Shown: positions 47,718-56,347 of the stretch, piece after piece
Layout of the letters: the number at the start of each line of letters is the position of its first letter
How positions within the stretch are numbered: position 1 is the first letter of the stretch
Assembly (NCBI GenBank): GCA_913060975.1
Contig: CAJXVC010000009.1
Span: forward strand, 124,001-188,000
Source of the DNA: an uncultured Gammaproteobacteria bacterium
GTDB taxonomy: Bacteria; Pseudomonadota; Gammaproteobacteria; Pseudomonadales; Pseudohongiellaceae
Reading direction: 5' to 3'
Length of the DNA: 64,000 nt
Program-made: the position numbers and the translations under genes
The notes under the pieces: model-generated
What the model saw: only the letters and a program-made list of their open reading frames with translations
Databases searched by the model: none
Told to the model about the DNA's origin: nothing

Positions 47718-49265
47718 GTGAATCGAGAAAGCAAATCTGCGTCTGGTTTTGAATTAAATCTGCACACCCCGTTGCTGGATATTATCGGTTGTGAACTGCC
47801 CATCATCGGCGCCGGTATGGGTGGTGTCGCGCGCGCCGACTTGGCTGCTGCTGTCACTAACAAGGGCGGGTTGGGCACGCTGGGCATGGTGCGAGAATCG
47901 CCCGATTTCATTCGGTCTCAGGTCGCAGAGTTACGCAATAAAACTGACAAGCCGTTCTCCGTAAATATAATTCCTGCAGCCACTGACAGGCATCTATTGC
48001 AGAGCCAATTGGAGTGCCTGATAGATTTGCGAGTACCTGTTGTTACCTTGTTCTGGGATGTGGATCACGAGGTAACTGATCGCCTGAAACAGGCATCTAT
48101 CACTGTGATTCATCAGGTTGGCAGCACTGAGGAAGGGTTGAAGGCCCGTGTTGCCGGTGCAGATGTATTGATCGCGCAGGGCTTCGAAGCAGGAGGGCAT
48201 ATCCACGGAACCACGGTGCTACAAAATCTATTGCCAGCATTATGTGCCGACAGCACGATCCCGGTTGTAGCTGCAGGGGGCATTGCTAATGGTCAACAGA
48301 TGTTAGCCGCCCTGGCTCTTGGCGCTCAGGGAATTTGTTTGGGTACAGCATTGCTTGCCACGGATGAGTCCAATGCGCATCAGATTCACAAGACCGGGGT
48401 AGTACAGGCTACGGGAGAAGACACCATCTGTACTGACGAGTTTTTTATCAACTGGCCCGAACGAGCAAAAGTGCGGGTGCTGAAAAATCCGATAACTGAA
48501 GGTGTTGTCCTGCAACAAGACAGCGGAAAGCAAATTCATAGCCGCGCTATCGGAACGCAAGATGGAAAACCCGTGTATTTGTATTCAACAGACTCACCAC
48601 TGCAGGGTGCCAGTGGCTCTCTGGAACTTATGCCGCTGTACTCGGGACAGTCTTGTGCTCAGATTGATGCAATTGTCAGCGTGGCTACCCGCATCGACAG
48701 CATATTGGCTGAAGCTAATCGATGCTATCGTGATCTCAGTAAAATCACCCAGCGATTCAGTAGTGCTGAGTCTGTAGAGCAGGCATCCAGCCCATGCTCT
48801 CGCGGTGAGATATCCAGCAATTACGATGGCTATGCAGACATAACCGAGATCAGGGAGGTTCTGGAGTCTCTGCTCGCTGCTGAACGTGCTGGTGCGAGGG
48901 TTTGCGCCCACTCCATGAAAATTGCACCTGATTCTGTCTGGCTCGAATTTCTGCGTGCTGTACATCGTGATGAAGCGAATTCTTGCGGGCTCATTCTGGA
49001 ATGTATGGCGTTACTTTACCTGGATCCTCATGACCGTGTTGGGGATTTCGTTGAAAAATGCCTGGCAATTACAGATTTTACTGAGCGCATGCACTTGTTG
49101 AACAAGGGGCAGAAGTGGGTCGTGCGGATGCTGGAGGGATTGTTGCCTCGCCTAAAATCTGAACCAATCCGGCAGCGACTGTTGGCAATGAAAAAGGAAC
49201 ATCTGGAGAACATTCAGAGTTTGTCACAACGGCTCGGTGAAGCTGAAACCTTCAGGCAATCGTGA
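47718..49265 (+). CDS. Nitronate monooxygenase-like flavoprotein fused to a helical C-terminal domain
   Basis: 515 aa from GTG 47718; an in-frame ATG at 47610 adds 36 residues without family similarity. The first 340 residues are an NPD-type TIM barrel binding FMN (PLLDIIGCELPIIGAGMGG, QGFEAGGHIHGT, VVAAGGIANGQQMLAALALG, LGTALLATDES) and would oxidise alkyl nitronates such as propionate-3-nitronate. The last 140 residues are all-helical (LESLLAAERAGARVCAHSMK, FLRAVHRDEANSCGLILECM) and recall a DUF6306/ferritin-like bundle. I am not certain of the family. The fusion is unusual. LysR gene upstream, gap 147 bp. Confidence 0.78.
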   Translation: MNRESKSASGFELNLHTPLLDIIGCELPIIGAGMGGVARADLAAAVTNKGGLGTLGMVRESPDFIRSQVAELRNKTDKPFSVNIIPAATDRHLLQSQLECLIDLRVPVVTLFWDVDHEVTDRLKQASITVIHQVGSTEEGLKARVAGADVLIAQGFEAGGHIHGTTVLQNLLPALCADSTIPVVAAGGIANGQQMLAALALGAQGICLGTALLATDESNAHQIHKTGVVQATGEDTICTDEFFINWPERAKVRVLKNPITEGVVLQQDSGKQIHSRAIGTQDGKPVYLYSTDSPLQGASGSLELMPLYSGQSCAQIDAIVSVATRIDSILAEANRCYRDLSKITQRFSSAESVEQASSPCSRGEISSNYDGYADITEIREVLESLLAAERAGARVCAHSMKIAPDSVWLEFLRAVHRDEANSCGLILECMALLYLDPHDRVGDFVEKCLAITDFTERMHLLNKGQKWVVRMLEGLLPRLKSEPIRQRLLAMKKEHLENIQSLSQRLGEAETFRQS

Positions 49266-49438
49266 GTTTTTATTGCCAATGCCATGCCAGAGTACATAAG
49301 GTCTGGTGTGTAGTCGCATCAATTGTGAAGGCAATGCGATACTCGCCCGACTGGTAAGGGGCTTCCTTAAATAACCGAACTGTATTATTGGTCGGGAATG
49401 GCCAGTAGCTGCGTCGTGGCTGCGAAACAGGCAAGCCC

Positions 49439-50758
49439 CTACTCATTTACCAGCCGGCGGATCAATAGCGCGCTGAGTTGTGCGCGTTCAACCAGCGAAC
49501 TGATGCGGGCTTCTTCGCGATTGGAATGCGCGCCAGTTCCGGCAATGCCCAATGAATCCAGTGTCGGTAAGCCGGCCGCTTGGGTGAGCGAGCCATCGGT
49601 GCCACCACCGGAGTCAGTTACACCGAGTTCCTGGCCTAACAATCGGCCAATGGCACGGGTTTTCTCAAGAAGATAGTCCGACTCCGCAGTAGGAATTTTT
49701 GGTGGGCGATGCAGGTTAATCCAGTGCTCCGTAGTGATTTCGCCAGAATCAATCGGGTAGCTGTAAACATTGCCAAAGATGTCAGCAAATTGTTCGGCGG
49801 CAGCTTCGCCTTGTTGTGGTTCCGGATAACGCAGGTCAACCAGTGCTTCGGCGCAAGGGGCTACGGTATTGCGTGCTTCGCCGCCACTAACCACGCCGAC
49901 ATTCACGGTGACTCCGGTTTCGTAGTCGGTCATCTGTTCGATCTCGACAATCTTGTAAGCCAGCTCCTTGATGGCAGAGCGCCCTTGTTCGTGGGCGCCA
50001 CCGGCGTGCGATGCGCGGCCATTGACGACAAGGCGTGCCTGACCCAGCCCTTTGCGTTGTCGTGTCAATGTATCCGAGCCTGAGGATTCATATACCAGGC
50101 CCCAATCGTGTTCAGCGGCCTGTTCTTCGAGATACTTGCGTGATGAAAGTGATCCCATCTCTTCGTCGCTATTGAGCAGTATAGTCATATCCATAGCATC
50201 CAGCTCGCCGGTCTCGGCCAGGGCTTTTAGCGCATAGAGCATGACGACCAAACCACCTTTCATATCAGTAACACCTGGGCCATAGATGGTGTCACCTTCG
50301 GTGCGGAATGTCTGGAAGGGGCTGTCCGGCGGAAACACAGTATCCAGGTGTCCCATTAATAGCAGGCGCGGCCCGTTACCGGGCTTGCTGGCCAGCATGT
50401 GATCTGCCACGTCGACGCTGTAGTTGCTGCCGGGGCAGCTGGGCATCTCGATAACTTCGCCGGGCAGACTGGACGTGGAAAAACCCATCTGGCGTAATTC
50501 GGACGCAAAAATCTGCGCCATCTCGTCGACACCTGCCTTGTTGAGGCTGCCGGAATTGATATTGGTCAGACGCTCAAGCATGGCGAGCATCTGCGCATCC
50601 TGGTCTTCGAGCCAACCAATGAGGGCATTCTCGTCGGCTGTCAGGGCCGGCTCGATTTCTGCGGCTGCCCAGCTCTGACTCGCAAGCAGGCTTAACAACA
50701 GGCTCCAAGCGATACCAAGGCGTTTGATTGAATTCCGTGATGACTGGTTAACCGGCAT
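49439..50758 (-). CDS. Secreted M20-family metallopeptidase (CPG2-like glutamate carboxypeptidase)
   Basis: Zinc-dependent exopeptidase. 439 aa with a signal peptide (core about 13-28, ending SWAAAE). Metal and catalytic residues are visible: MGHLDTVFPPDSPF (His, Asp), GPGVTDMKGG (bridging Asp), NSDEEMGSLSS (catalytic and metal Glu) and GAHSNREEARIS (final His). The dimerisation domain lies between. Likely periplasmic and active on C-terminal Glu or related amino acids. Divergent from the ABC exporter genes; the 173-bp gap to the nitronate monooxygenase gene holds nothing recognisable. Confidence 0.88.
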   Translation of the reverse strand: MPVNQSSRNSIKRLGIAWSLLLSLLASQSWAAAEIEPALTADENALIGWLEDQDAQMLAMLERLTNINSGSLNKAGVDEMAQIFASELRQMGFSTSSLPGEVIEMPSCPGSNYSVDVADHMLASKPGNGPRLLLMGHLDTVFPPDSPFQTFRTEGDTIYGPGVTDMKGGLVVMLYALKALAETGELDAMDMTILLNSDEEMGSLSSRKYLEEQAAEHDWGLVYESSGSDTLTRQRKGLGQARLVVNGRASHAGGAHEQGRSAIKELAYKIVEIEQMTDYETGVTVNVGVVSGGEARNTVAPCAEALVDLRYPEPQQGEAAAEQFADIFGNVYSYPIDSGEITTEHWINLHRPPKIPTAESDYLLEKTRAIGRLLGQELGVTDSGGGTDGSLTQAAGLPTLDSLGIAGTGAHSNREEARISSLVERAQLSALLIRRLVNE

Positions 50759-50916
50759 GATCTGTATCCCTGTGGCGTGGGTTCATTATGGAATAGTGAA
50801 TCAGTATAAATAATTCTGCGTCGCTTGGCGCGTCCATTCACCCGCAATGGCCATTCCGGCTGCCGGGTTGCCACGGTCATTGTAATTACCCATTGGTCAC
50901 TTATAATGCTGCGGCC

Positions 50917-51858
50917 ATGACAAATTCTTCTGCACCTATTCTCAGCGTTCAAAATCTCGGGAAAACCTATTCCGGCGGTTTTCAGGCCCTGAAAAATATT
51001 AACCTGGAAATCAATAAAGGCGAGATTATCGCGTTACTCGGCCCCAATGGTGCCGGGAAAACCACATTGATCTCAACAATTTGCGGTATCGTAAGCCCTT
51101 CAACTGGCAGCGTTACGGTTGCTGGCTATGACATTATCCGTGACTATCGCCAGACGCGAACTATCATTGGTCTGGTACCGCAGGAACTCACTACCGATTC
51201 TTTCGAGTCAGTTTTCAACACGGTCTCGTTCAGCCGCGGGCTTTTTGGCAAGGCGCCTGATCCCGCCTATATCGAAAAAGTGCTGCGCTCTTTGTCCCTG
51301 TGGGACAAGAAAGACAGCATGATCATGACGTTATCTGGTGGCATGAAACGCCGGGTGCTGATCGCCAAGGCACTGTCCCATGAACCCTCGGTCCTGTTTC
51401 TTGATGAGCCGACGGCTGGTGTCGATGTGGAGCTGCGCAAGGACATGTGGAATATTGTCCGTGAGCTGCAGGCTACAGGTGTGACAATCATACTGACTAC
51501 TCACTATATTGAGGAAGCCGAGGAAATCGCCCAGCGCATCGGTGTCATCAATAATGGTGAATTGATTCTCATGGAAGACAAGAACAGCCTGATGCAAAAG
51601 CTCGGCAAGAAACAGTTGCTGCTGGAGCTGGTTGAACCAATCGACAGTATCCCTGAAGCACTGGCAGAGTTTGATCTGGAATTGGGCAAAGACGGCGCAC
51701 AGTTAATCTATACGTTCACAACAACTGGCGAGCGCACAGGTATCACGACACTGCTTGATGACTTGAAGAGCGCCGGCATTCGCTTTCATGACCTGAATAC
51801 AACCCAGAGTTCACTGGAAGATATCTTCGTGAATCTGGTGCATGAATCGGCCGCCTGA
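50917..51858 (+). CDS. ABC-2-type transporter, ATP-binding protein
   Basis: 313 aa from ATG 50917; the frame from 50893 adds eight residues. Walker [16 protein letters not shown], the signature [15 protein letters not shown], Walker [17 protein letters not shown] and the H-loop ILTTHYIEE are intact. The C-terminal 90 residues form a DUF4162-like tail found in drug or polysaccharide exporters. With the permease gene that starts 122 bp later it forms a YadG/YadH-like exporter; the substrate is unknown. Confidence 0.92.
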   Translation: MTNSSAPILSVQNLGKTYSGGFQALKNINLEINKGEIIALLGPNGAGKTTLISTICGIVSPSTGSVTVAGYDIIRDYRQTRTIIGLVPQELTTDSFESVFNTVSFSRGLFGKAPDPAYIEKVLRSLSLWDKKDSMIMTLSGGMKRRVLIAKALSHEPSVLFLDEPTAGVDVELRKDMWNIVRELQATGVTIILTTHYIEEAEEIAQRIGVINNGELILMEDKNSLMQKLGKKQLLLELVEPIDSIPEALAEFDLELGKDGAQLIYTFTTTGERTGITTLLDDLKSAGIRFHDLNTTQSSLEDIFVNLVHESAA

Positions 51859-51980
51859 AGGCCAATGCTAAACCAGTCAGCACGCCGGAACTGGAAATTT
51901 GGCGTCAGACAATGAGACCTCATCCGTAATGCCCGAGGCCTTATCTCAAACAGAGAAGCCTCCCTTAATAAAGAGTCCTT

Positions 51981-52742
51981 ATGAATATCTACGGCATACT
52001 GGCAATCTATAAATTCGAGATGGCGCGCACGCGCCGCACGCTGCTGCAGAGCATTGTAGCGCCGGTGATTACCACCTCGCTGTATTTCATTGTGTTCGGC
52101 GCCGCCATTGGTTCACGCATTCAGGAAGTCGGGGGTGTCTCCTACGGCGCGTTTATTGTGCCTGGCCTGATCATGCTGAATCTGCTGACCCACAGTATTT
52201 CCAATGCCTCGTTTGGTATTTATTTCCCCAAGTTCGTCGGTACGGTGTATGAGATGTTGTCGGCGCCAATCTCAACCATTGAGGTCGTACTCGGTTATGT
52301 CGGTGCAGCGGCGACCAAGTCGATCATTCTCGGTCTGATCATTCTTGTCACGGCGGCGTTTTTTATCGATTTGCGCATTGCCCATCCAATTATCATGCTG
52401 TTGTTTATTGTGCTGACGGCTGTCTCGTTCAGTTTGCTGGGTTTTATTCTGGGTATCTGGGCGGACAATTTTGAAAAACTGTCAGTGGTGCCAATGCTGG
52501 TGATTACGCCGCTAGTCTTTCTGGGGGGAAGTTTTTACTCGACCGACATGCTGCCGCCGTTGTGGCAGACCGTGTCACTGATGAATCCGGTGTTGTATCT
52601 GGTTAGCGGTTTGCGTTGGAGTTTTTACGAGATTTCGGAAGTGAATGTGGTGGTCAGCCTGGCCAGTGTGTCCCTGTTTATGCTGATCTGTCTGGGGATC
52701 GTCACCTACATCTTCAAGACTGGATACAAGCTACGTAGTTAA
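51981..52742 (+). CDS. ABC-2-type transporter, permease
   Basis: 253 aa with six membrane helices. It begins [20 protein letters not shown] with an amphipathic entry helix, and contains [18 protein letters not shown] and the conserved [17 protein letters not shown], typical of YadH-like permeases. It pairs with the upstream ATP-binding gene. Its last base abuts the convergent MORN gene (52743), leaving no room for a terminator. Confidence 0.92.
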   Translation: MNIYGILAIYKFEMARTRRTLLQSIVAPVITTSLYFIVFGAAIGSRIQEVGGVSYGAFIVPGLIMLNLLTHSISNASFGIYFPKFVGTVYEMLSAPISTIEVVLGYVGAAATKSIILGLIILVTAAFFIDLRIAHPIIMLLFIVLTAVSFSLLGFILGIWADNFEKLSVVPMLVITPLVFLGGSFYSTDMLPPLWQTVSLMNPVLYLVSGLRWSFYEISEVNVVVSLASVSLFMLICLGIVTYIFKTGYKLRS

Positions 52743-53651
52743 TCAGCCGATATTTTCGCCGCGATTAAAGTACATGCGTTCCGGTTCGCCATTGGCTGGT
52801 GTATAGGTCGCATAGCCTTCCTGTAGACCGTTTTCCCAGGTGCCTTCGAGGCGATCACCGTTGCGGTAATAGTAAATTCCCTGACCATCGAGCTGGTTGT
52901 CGGCGAACTCGCCTTCGTAGCGCGCGCCATTGGCATAGTGCATGGTGCCATTGCCATGCATCTCGCCATCCTGCCATTGACCGGTATAGCGGTCGCCATC
53001 GTTTTGCACCATCTCGCCCTGACCATGCTGCTGGCCGTTGCGCCATTGCCCACGATAAACATTGCCGTCGGCCCAGGTCATGATGCCCTGACCCTCGCGC
53101 TGATTATCGACAAACTGGCCAGTATAACTATCGCCATTGGCGCGAACATAGGTGCCCTGCCCGTGGCGCTCGCCATCTTGCCACTGACCCTCATAGTGAT
53201 CACCATTTCTGTATTGATAGGTACCCATGCCGGACATGCGGTCATTGCGCCATTGACCATCATAGCGTTCACCATTGGCGCGAATCAGGGAACCTTGACC
53301 GAGGCGCACGCCACGGCTGAATTGCCCCTTGAACTGGTCGCCATTGGCATACTGATAGGTACCCTGACCATTCATCTGGTCGCGACTAAATTGGCCGTCG
53401 TAGCGATCACCATTACTGAAAATCAGTGTGCCGCGGCCTTCAAACTGATTATTGCGACACTGCCCTTGATAGTGGTCGCCATTGCCGAATACATATGTGC
53501 CAGAGCCTCTCTGACAGTTGCCACTGACCCAGCCAAGCTGCGATTGCTGAGCGAGTGCCAGCGAGGTGAGCAGGCATAGCATCGCCACTACGCATAATTT
53601 GCGTAGTCGAGGGGCTAGCACTCGCACAAAACTCGTTACTGGCATGACCAT
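52743..53651 (-). CDS. Secreted protein with ten MORN repeats
   Basis: 302 aa. A signal peptide (core LCVVAMLCLLTSLALAQ, about 20-36) is followed by ten 23-residue MORN repeats of the form Y-x-G-x-[WF]-x(5-6)-G-x-G-x(4-5)-N-G-D (e.g. RYDGQWRNDRMSGMGTYQYR). The repeats fill residues about 62-290 and should make one long beta-hairpin sheet. Bacterial MORN proteins are of unknown function; some bind lipid or cell wall. A second start (MPV) 6 bp in is possible. The repetitive coding gives a long antisense frame (52938-53579) that is not a gene. Confidence 0.85.
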   Translation of the reverse strand: MVMPVTSFVRVLAPRLRKLCVVAMLCLLTSLALAQQSQLGWVSGNCQRGSGTYVFGNGDHYQGQCRNNQFEGRGTLIFSNGDRYDGQFSRDQMNGQGTYQYANGDQFKGQFSRGVRLGQGSLIRANGERYDGQWRNDRMSGMGTYQYRNGDHYEGQWQDGERHGQGTYVRANGDSYTGQFVDNQREGQGIMTWADGNVYRGQWRNGQQHGQGEMVQNDGDRYTGQWQDGEMHGNGTMHYANGARYEGEFADNQLDGQGIYYYRNGDRLEGTWENGLQEGYATYTPANGEPERMYFNRGENIG

Positions 53652-53995
53652 AGTCGCTGTCGTGATAATTGTCTTTGATTAAGGCATCGAGGCACTGGTT
53701 AGTGACCGAGCGGAGCAAAGGTCTGACTGAAAAGTCTGACTCCGGATCGAGTTGCACGAAGTGTTGTGCACACGAGTAGCCTACAGGATAGGCTTTGTTG
53801 CGAGGCTCTGCGAGGGCCAAGCTCACAGTTTCGACAATTCGTGGGTCGCCAGCGCCGAATACCGGTTAGTTATGCGCTGCTTGATGGCAGGCGGAGACAG
53901 GCAGAGATAGAGAGGGGGTGGCAAGCGATAAAGGGAGAGGAATTGGCCTATGGGGGGTATTTGCAATAAATAATAGACTGGTCTAATATAAGCAA
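53652..53995. other. Intergenic region between MORN and TetR genes
   Basis: Divergent promoters are expected. Direct repeats GTCTGACT occur twice 14 bp apart near 53722-53743. The TetR-type operator and promoter are at the right end and are listed separately. No gene is supported; short frames here lack ribosome sites. Confidence 0.55.
53974..53985. promoter_or_regulatory. TetR/NemR-type operator, near-perfect palindrome
   Basis: TAGACTGGTCTA differs from the perfect palindrome at 54611 by one base. It lies 10 bp before the ATG of the regulator gene and overlaps a -10-like TCTAAT (53982-53987). It should mediate autorepression. Confidence 0.8.
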
Positions 53996-54589
53996 ATGGC
54001 TCGAACCCGTGACGAACATAAATTCCAGCAGTGCCGTGAATCCTTGCTGGCGGTAGGACAGGAACTGTTTATTAACAGCAGTTTCAACTCGGTTGGCCTG
54101 AATGACATTTTGCGCAAGGCGGAGATCCCCAAAGGGTCGTTTTACCACTATTTCGACAGCAAGGAAGATTTCGGAGTCCAGGTGGTGGAGTTTTACTCCC
54201 GACAAGGCCGTGAGGAACTGGCGACAGTGCTGGCTGACGAGAAGCTCACGCCGTATCAGCAGTTGAAAAAGTTCTTTGCTGATAACGTGGAACGTTATAC
54301 CCAGCTCGATTATTGCCAGGGTTGCCTGATGAGTAATTTGTCTCAGGAACTGGCCGACGTGAACGAGCGTTTGCGGCAGACCATCAGTGAATTGTCGCAG
54401 GGCATGGTGGACGAGATCGCCACTTGTCTGGACAAGACTGATGCCAGTGAGCTCAATCTGGGCGGGCTGAGCTCGAGTGAGGCGGCGCAGGTGCTGATGA
54501 ACTCTTGGCAGGGAGCCATTATGAAAATGAAGCTGGAGAAGAACCGGCAGCCGCTGGATGTGTTTATGAAGTTTTTCTTTCCTGCTTAA
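53996..54589 (+). CDS. TetR-family regulator, NemR/AcuR-like
   Basis: 197 aa. The N-terminal helix-turn-helix contains GLNDILRKAEIPKGSFYHYF and SKEDFGVQVVEFY, which closely follow E. coli NemR (GLSELLKTAEVPKGSFYHYF as I remember it). The ligand domain has QGCLMSNLSQELAD, with a Cys at the place of the NemR redox/electrophile-sensing Cys106. It probably senses reactive electrophiles or acrylate-like compounds. Matching 12-bp operators flank the gene on both sides. No Shine-Dalgarno is visible, and the predicted transcript starts about 2 nt before the ATG. No nemA-like reductase gene is nearby. Confidence 0.88.
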   Translation: MARTRDEHKFQQCRESLLAVGQELFINSSFNSVGLNDILRKAEIPKGSFYHYFDSKEDFGVQVVEFYSRQGREELATVLADEKLTPYQQLKKFFADNVERYTQLDYCQGCLMSNLSQELADVNERLRQTISELSQGMVDEIATCLDKTDASELNLGGLSSSEAAQVLMNSWQGAIMKMKLEKNRQPLDVFMKFFFPA

Positions 54590-54595
54590 AAAAAT

Positions 54596-54624
54596 TTGCC
54601 AGTTTATTAGTAGACCGGTCTAAT
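54596..54624 (+). promoter_or_regulatory. Promoter with embedded TetR-type operator, upstream of mlaA
   Basis: -35 TTGCCA (54596-54601), 17-bp spacer, -10 TCTAAT (54619-54624). The perfect palindrome TAGACCGGTCTA (54611-54622) covers the spacer and part of the -10. It begins 7 bp after the regulator stop. The transcript would run about 230 nt before the mlaA start. Confidence 0.78.
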
Positions 54625-54860
54625 TATATAAGACTGCCGATTAATGAATCACTCACATTGACACCCTCAGCGGGGAAAAGTGAGCAGCCGGAGCGCTGGA
54701 AAAGAATTTGCAAAAGAATCTGTAAAAGGTGTTAGGAAAAGTCCGACACCCGCCGTAGTAAAAGTTGCCATGTGCAGATTTGCCATGCTGCAACTCCGCT
54801 CAGAGAGCTAAAGGACAGTAGTTCGACTGGTGCCAGAGCGCCGGTCAGAGGAGTTTTGAG

Positions 54861-55676
54861 ATGACAGGATATCGATTGAAGTTGCGGTCTGGAGACTGCA
54901 CCAAGTTTGTAAGCCTCCTTAGATTGCCGGCGTGCGCGACTCCGCTTCCCCACGGTAGTGCGCCGGCATTTTTTTTATCATTCCCTTTAATGGTCTCGGC
55001 TTTGTTGTTCGCCTTGCTGTTCACACAGCCGGCGAGCGCACAGTCCAGTGCGGATCCGTGGGAAGCAGTTAATCGCAAGACTTTCGCTTTTAATGCGGTG
55101 CTTGATCGCTACATGATCAAACCGCTTGCCACCACATACGATGCGTTTACTCCGCGCCCTGTTAAACGTGGTGTCAGTAATTTCTTTGCCAATCTCAATG
55201 AAGTGCAATCCTCGGTGAATCACCTGCTGCAATTGCGCTTTGCCGCTGCAGCCAACGACATCGGTCGTCTGGCAATCAACAGCACTTTGGGAGTGGGTGG
55301 GATTTTTGAAGTAGCCGACCCGGCTTTGGGCTGGCGCCGGGAACAGCAAGACTTTGGGCTGACGCTGGCACACTATGGTGTCGAGCCAGGTCCGTTCCTG
55401 ATCTTGCCGGTTCTGGGTCCGAGCAGCCTTCGGGATACTTTTGGATTGACGATGGATACAGTCGCCGACCCGATCATGTACGTGGACAATATTGCTTTGC
55501 GCAACAGCTTGCGCGCTATGGAAGTCGTGGAGTTTCGCGCTGCCGTATTGCCACTGGATAATCTGGTCATCGGCGACGACTATCTGTTCATGCGCGGTGC
55601 CTATTTGCAAAGACGCCGGTCAGCGCAATACGGTCAGGACTATTTCGAAGTCAGCTTCGACGACAGTTTCGACTAA
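54861..55676 (+). CDS. mlaA: MlaA (VacJ-like) outer-membrane lipid-asymmetry protein without lipobox
   Basis: MlaA removes mislocalised phospholipids from the outer leaflet of the outer membrane and passes them to MlaC. 271 aa; AGAGGAG (54847-54853) is 7 bp before the ATG. The mature domain is typical: DPWEAVNRKTFAFNAVLDRY, PKPV-type PRPVKRGVSNFFANLNE, LGVGGIFEVADPALGW, FGLTLAHYGVEPGPFLILP and DTFGLTMDTVADP. The N-terminal 60 residues end in a hydrophobic helix and ASAQS, a signal-peptidase-I-like site, not the Leu-x-x-Cys lipobox of E. coli MlaA. No other mla gene is adjacent. Confidence 0.9.
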   Translation: MTGYRLKLRSGDCTKFVSLLRLPACATPLPHGSAPAFFLSFPLMVSALLFALLFTQPASAQSSADPWEAVNRKTFAFNAVLDRYMIKPLATTYDAFTPRPVKRGVSNFFANLNEVQSSVNHLLQLRFAAAANDIGRLAINSTLGVGGIFEVADPALGWRREQQDFGLTLAHYGVEPGPFLILPVLGPSSLRDTFGLTMDTVADPIMYVDNIALRNSLRAMEVVEFRAAVLPLDNLVIGDDYLFMRGAYLQRRRSAQYGQDYFEVSFDDSFD

Positions 55677-55709
55677 ACCGCGCGCCTGACTTCTGAACCG
55701 CAATCTTGT

Positions 55710-56024
55710 CTACTGGTGAAACCAGAACTCAATCTCGGCAGTCTCGTCGGGGAATTCGGCGCTATGCGGGCAATTGGCCGGCACGTGATACCACTGGCCC
55801 GTGCCAATACGTTGGGTCTCCCCGGCAATAGTGAGCAGCAACACGCCTTTGGTAATGATGCCGACATTCTCGGTGTCATGGGTGTGTTCCGGGATATTGG
55901 TGCCAGCCGGGTAACTGGCAAACAATACATCGCAGTCATTGGCTGCCAACTTATAGGCATCAAATGGGCCATCAAAGGCTGGTAATTGTTTGATGAGGTC
56001 GGGGTAGTGGTTTGTTGAAGCCAT
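55710..56024 (-). CDS. Cupin-domain protein
   Basis: 104 aa from ATG 56024 (MASTNHYPDL); in-frame starts at 56048 and 56060 add residues without similarity. One cupin domain: PEHTHDTENVGIITKGVLLL gives the metal-binding His-x-His and Glu, and HVPANCPHSAEF the final His. It is probably a small metal-binding barrel; single-domain cupins of this kind have diverse roles. Divergent from the cystine transporter gene. Confidence 0.82.
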   Translation of the reverse strand: MASTNHYPDLIKQLPAFDGPFDAYKLAANDCDVLFASYPAGTNIPEHTHDTENVGIITKGVLLLTIAGETQRIGTGQWYHVPANCPHSAEFPDETAEIEFWFHQ

Positions 56025-56072
56025 AATAGAACTCGTCTGGATTGCCATGTTCAAGGCCAAAGGCGGCTGACC

Positions 56073-56088
56073 CTGACTTGAAAGTCAG
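56073..56088. promoter_or_regulatory. Candidate operator, perfect 7-bp inverted repeat
   Basis: CTGACTTGAAAGTCAG: arms CTGACTT and AAGTCAG with a 2-bp spacer. It lies 49 bp before the cupin gene start and could regulate it. The binding protein is unknown. Confidence 0.45.
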
Positions 56089-56219
56089 CGTCTTGTCAGT
56101 GTTATTTCGGATTAATAGATTGTGACTATTACTGACGTAGAGTGCAGGATTGGCTGCCGATGCACAAGATACGGGCTATGCGAGTATGACAGGCCCGATG
56201 TAAGTAAAAGCGGTTGCAG

Positions 56220-56248
56220 TTGGTCTTAGTACCGGCGAGCTATATACT
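56220..56248 (+). promoter_or_regulatory. Candidate promoter of tcyP
   Basis: -35 TTGGTC (56220-56225), 17-bp spacer, -10 TATACT (56243-56248). The leader would be about 93 nt. AAGGAG at 56334-56339 decides the tcyP start. Confidence 0.5.
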
Positions 56249-56347
56249 CGGGGTCAAAGAATGCCTGCTGGCCCTGTCCGCAAACTGCTGGATAGCTCGC
56301 CGTCAACGACCGCCAACGACAGGCACATATACCAAGGAGTACCTCCC

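Larger units (their letters stand above)
56025..56347. other. Regulatory region between cupin gene and tcyP
   Basis: About 320 bp. It contains a perfect inverted repeat CTGACTT-GA-AAGTCAG (56073-56088) and a candidate tcyP promoter (56220-56248), both listed separately. No gene is supported. Confidence 0.6.

Noticed and set aside
52938-53579. 213-codon open frame antisense to the MORN gene
   Set aside because: It is the mirror of repetitive MORN codons (Ile/Ala/Thr-rich low complexity) and lacks a ribosome site.
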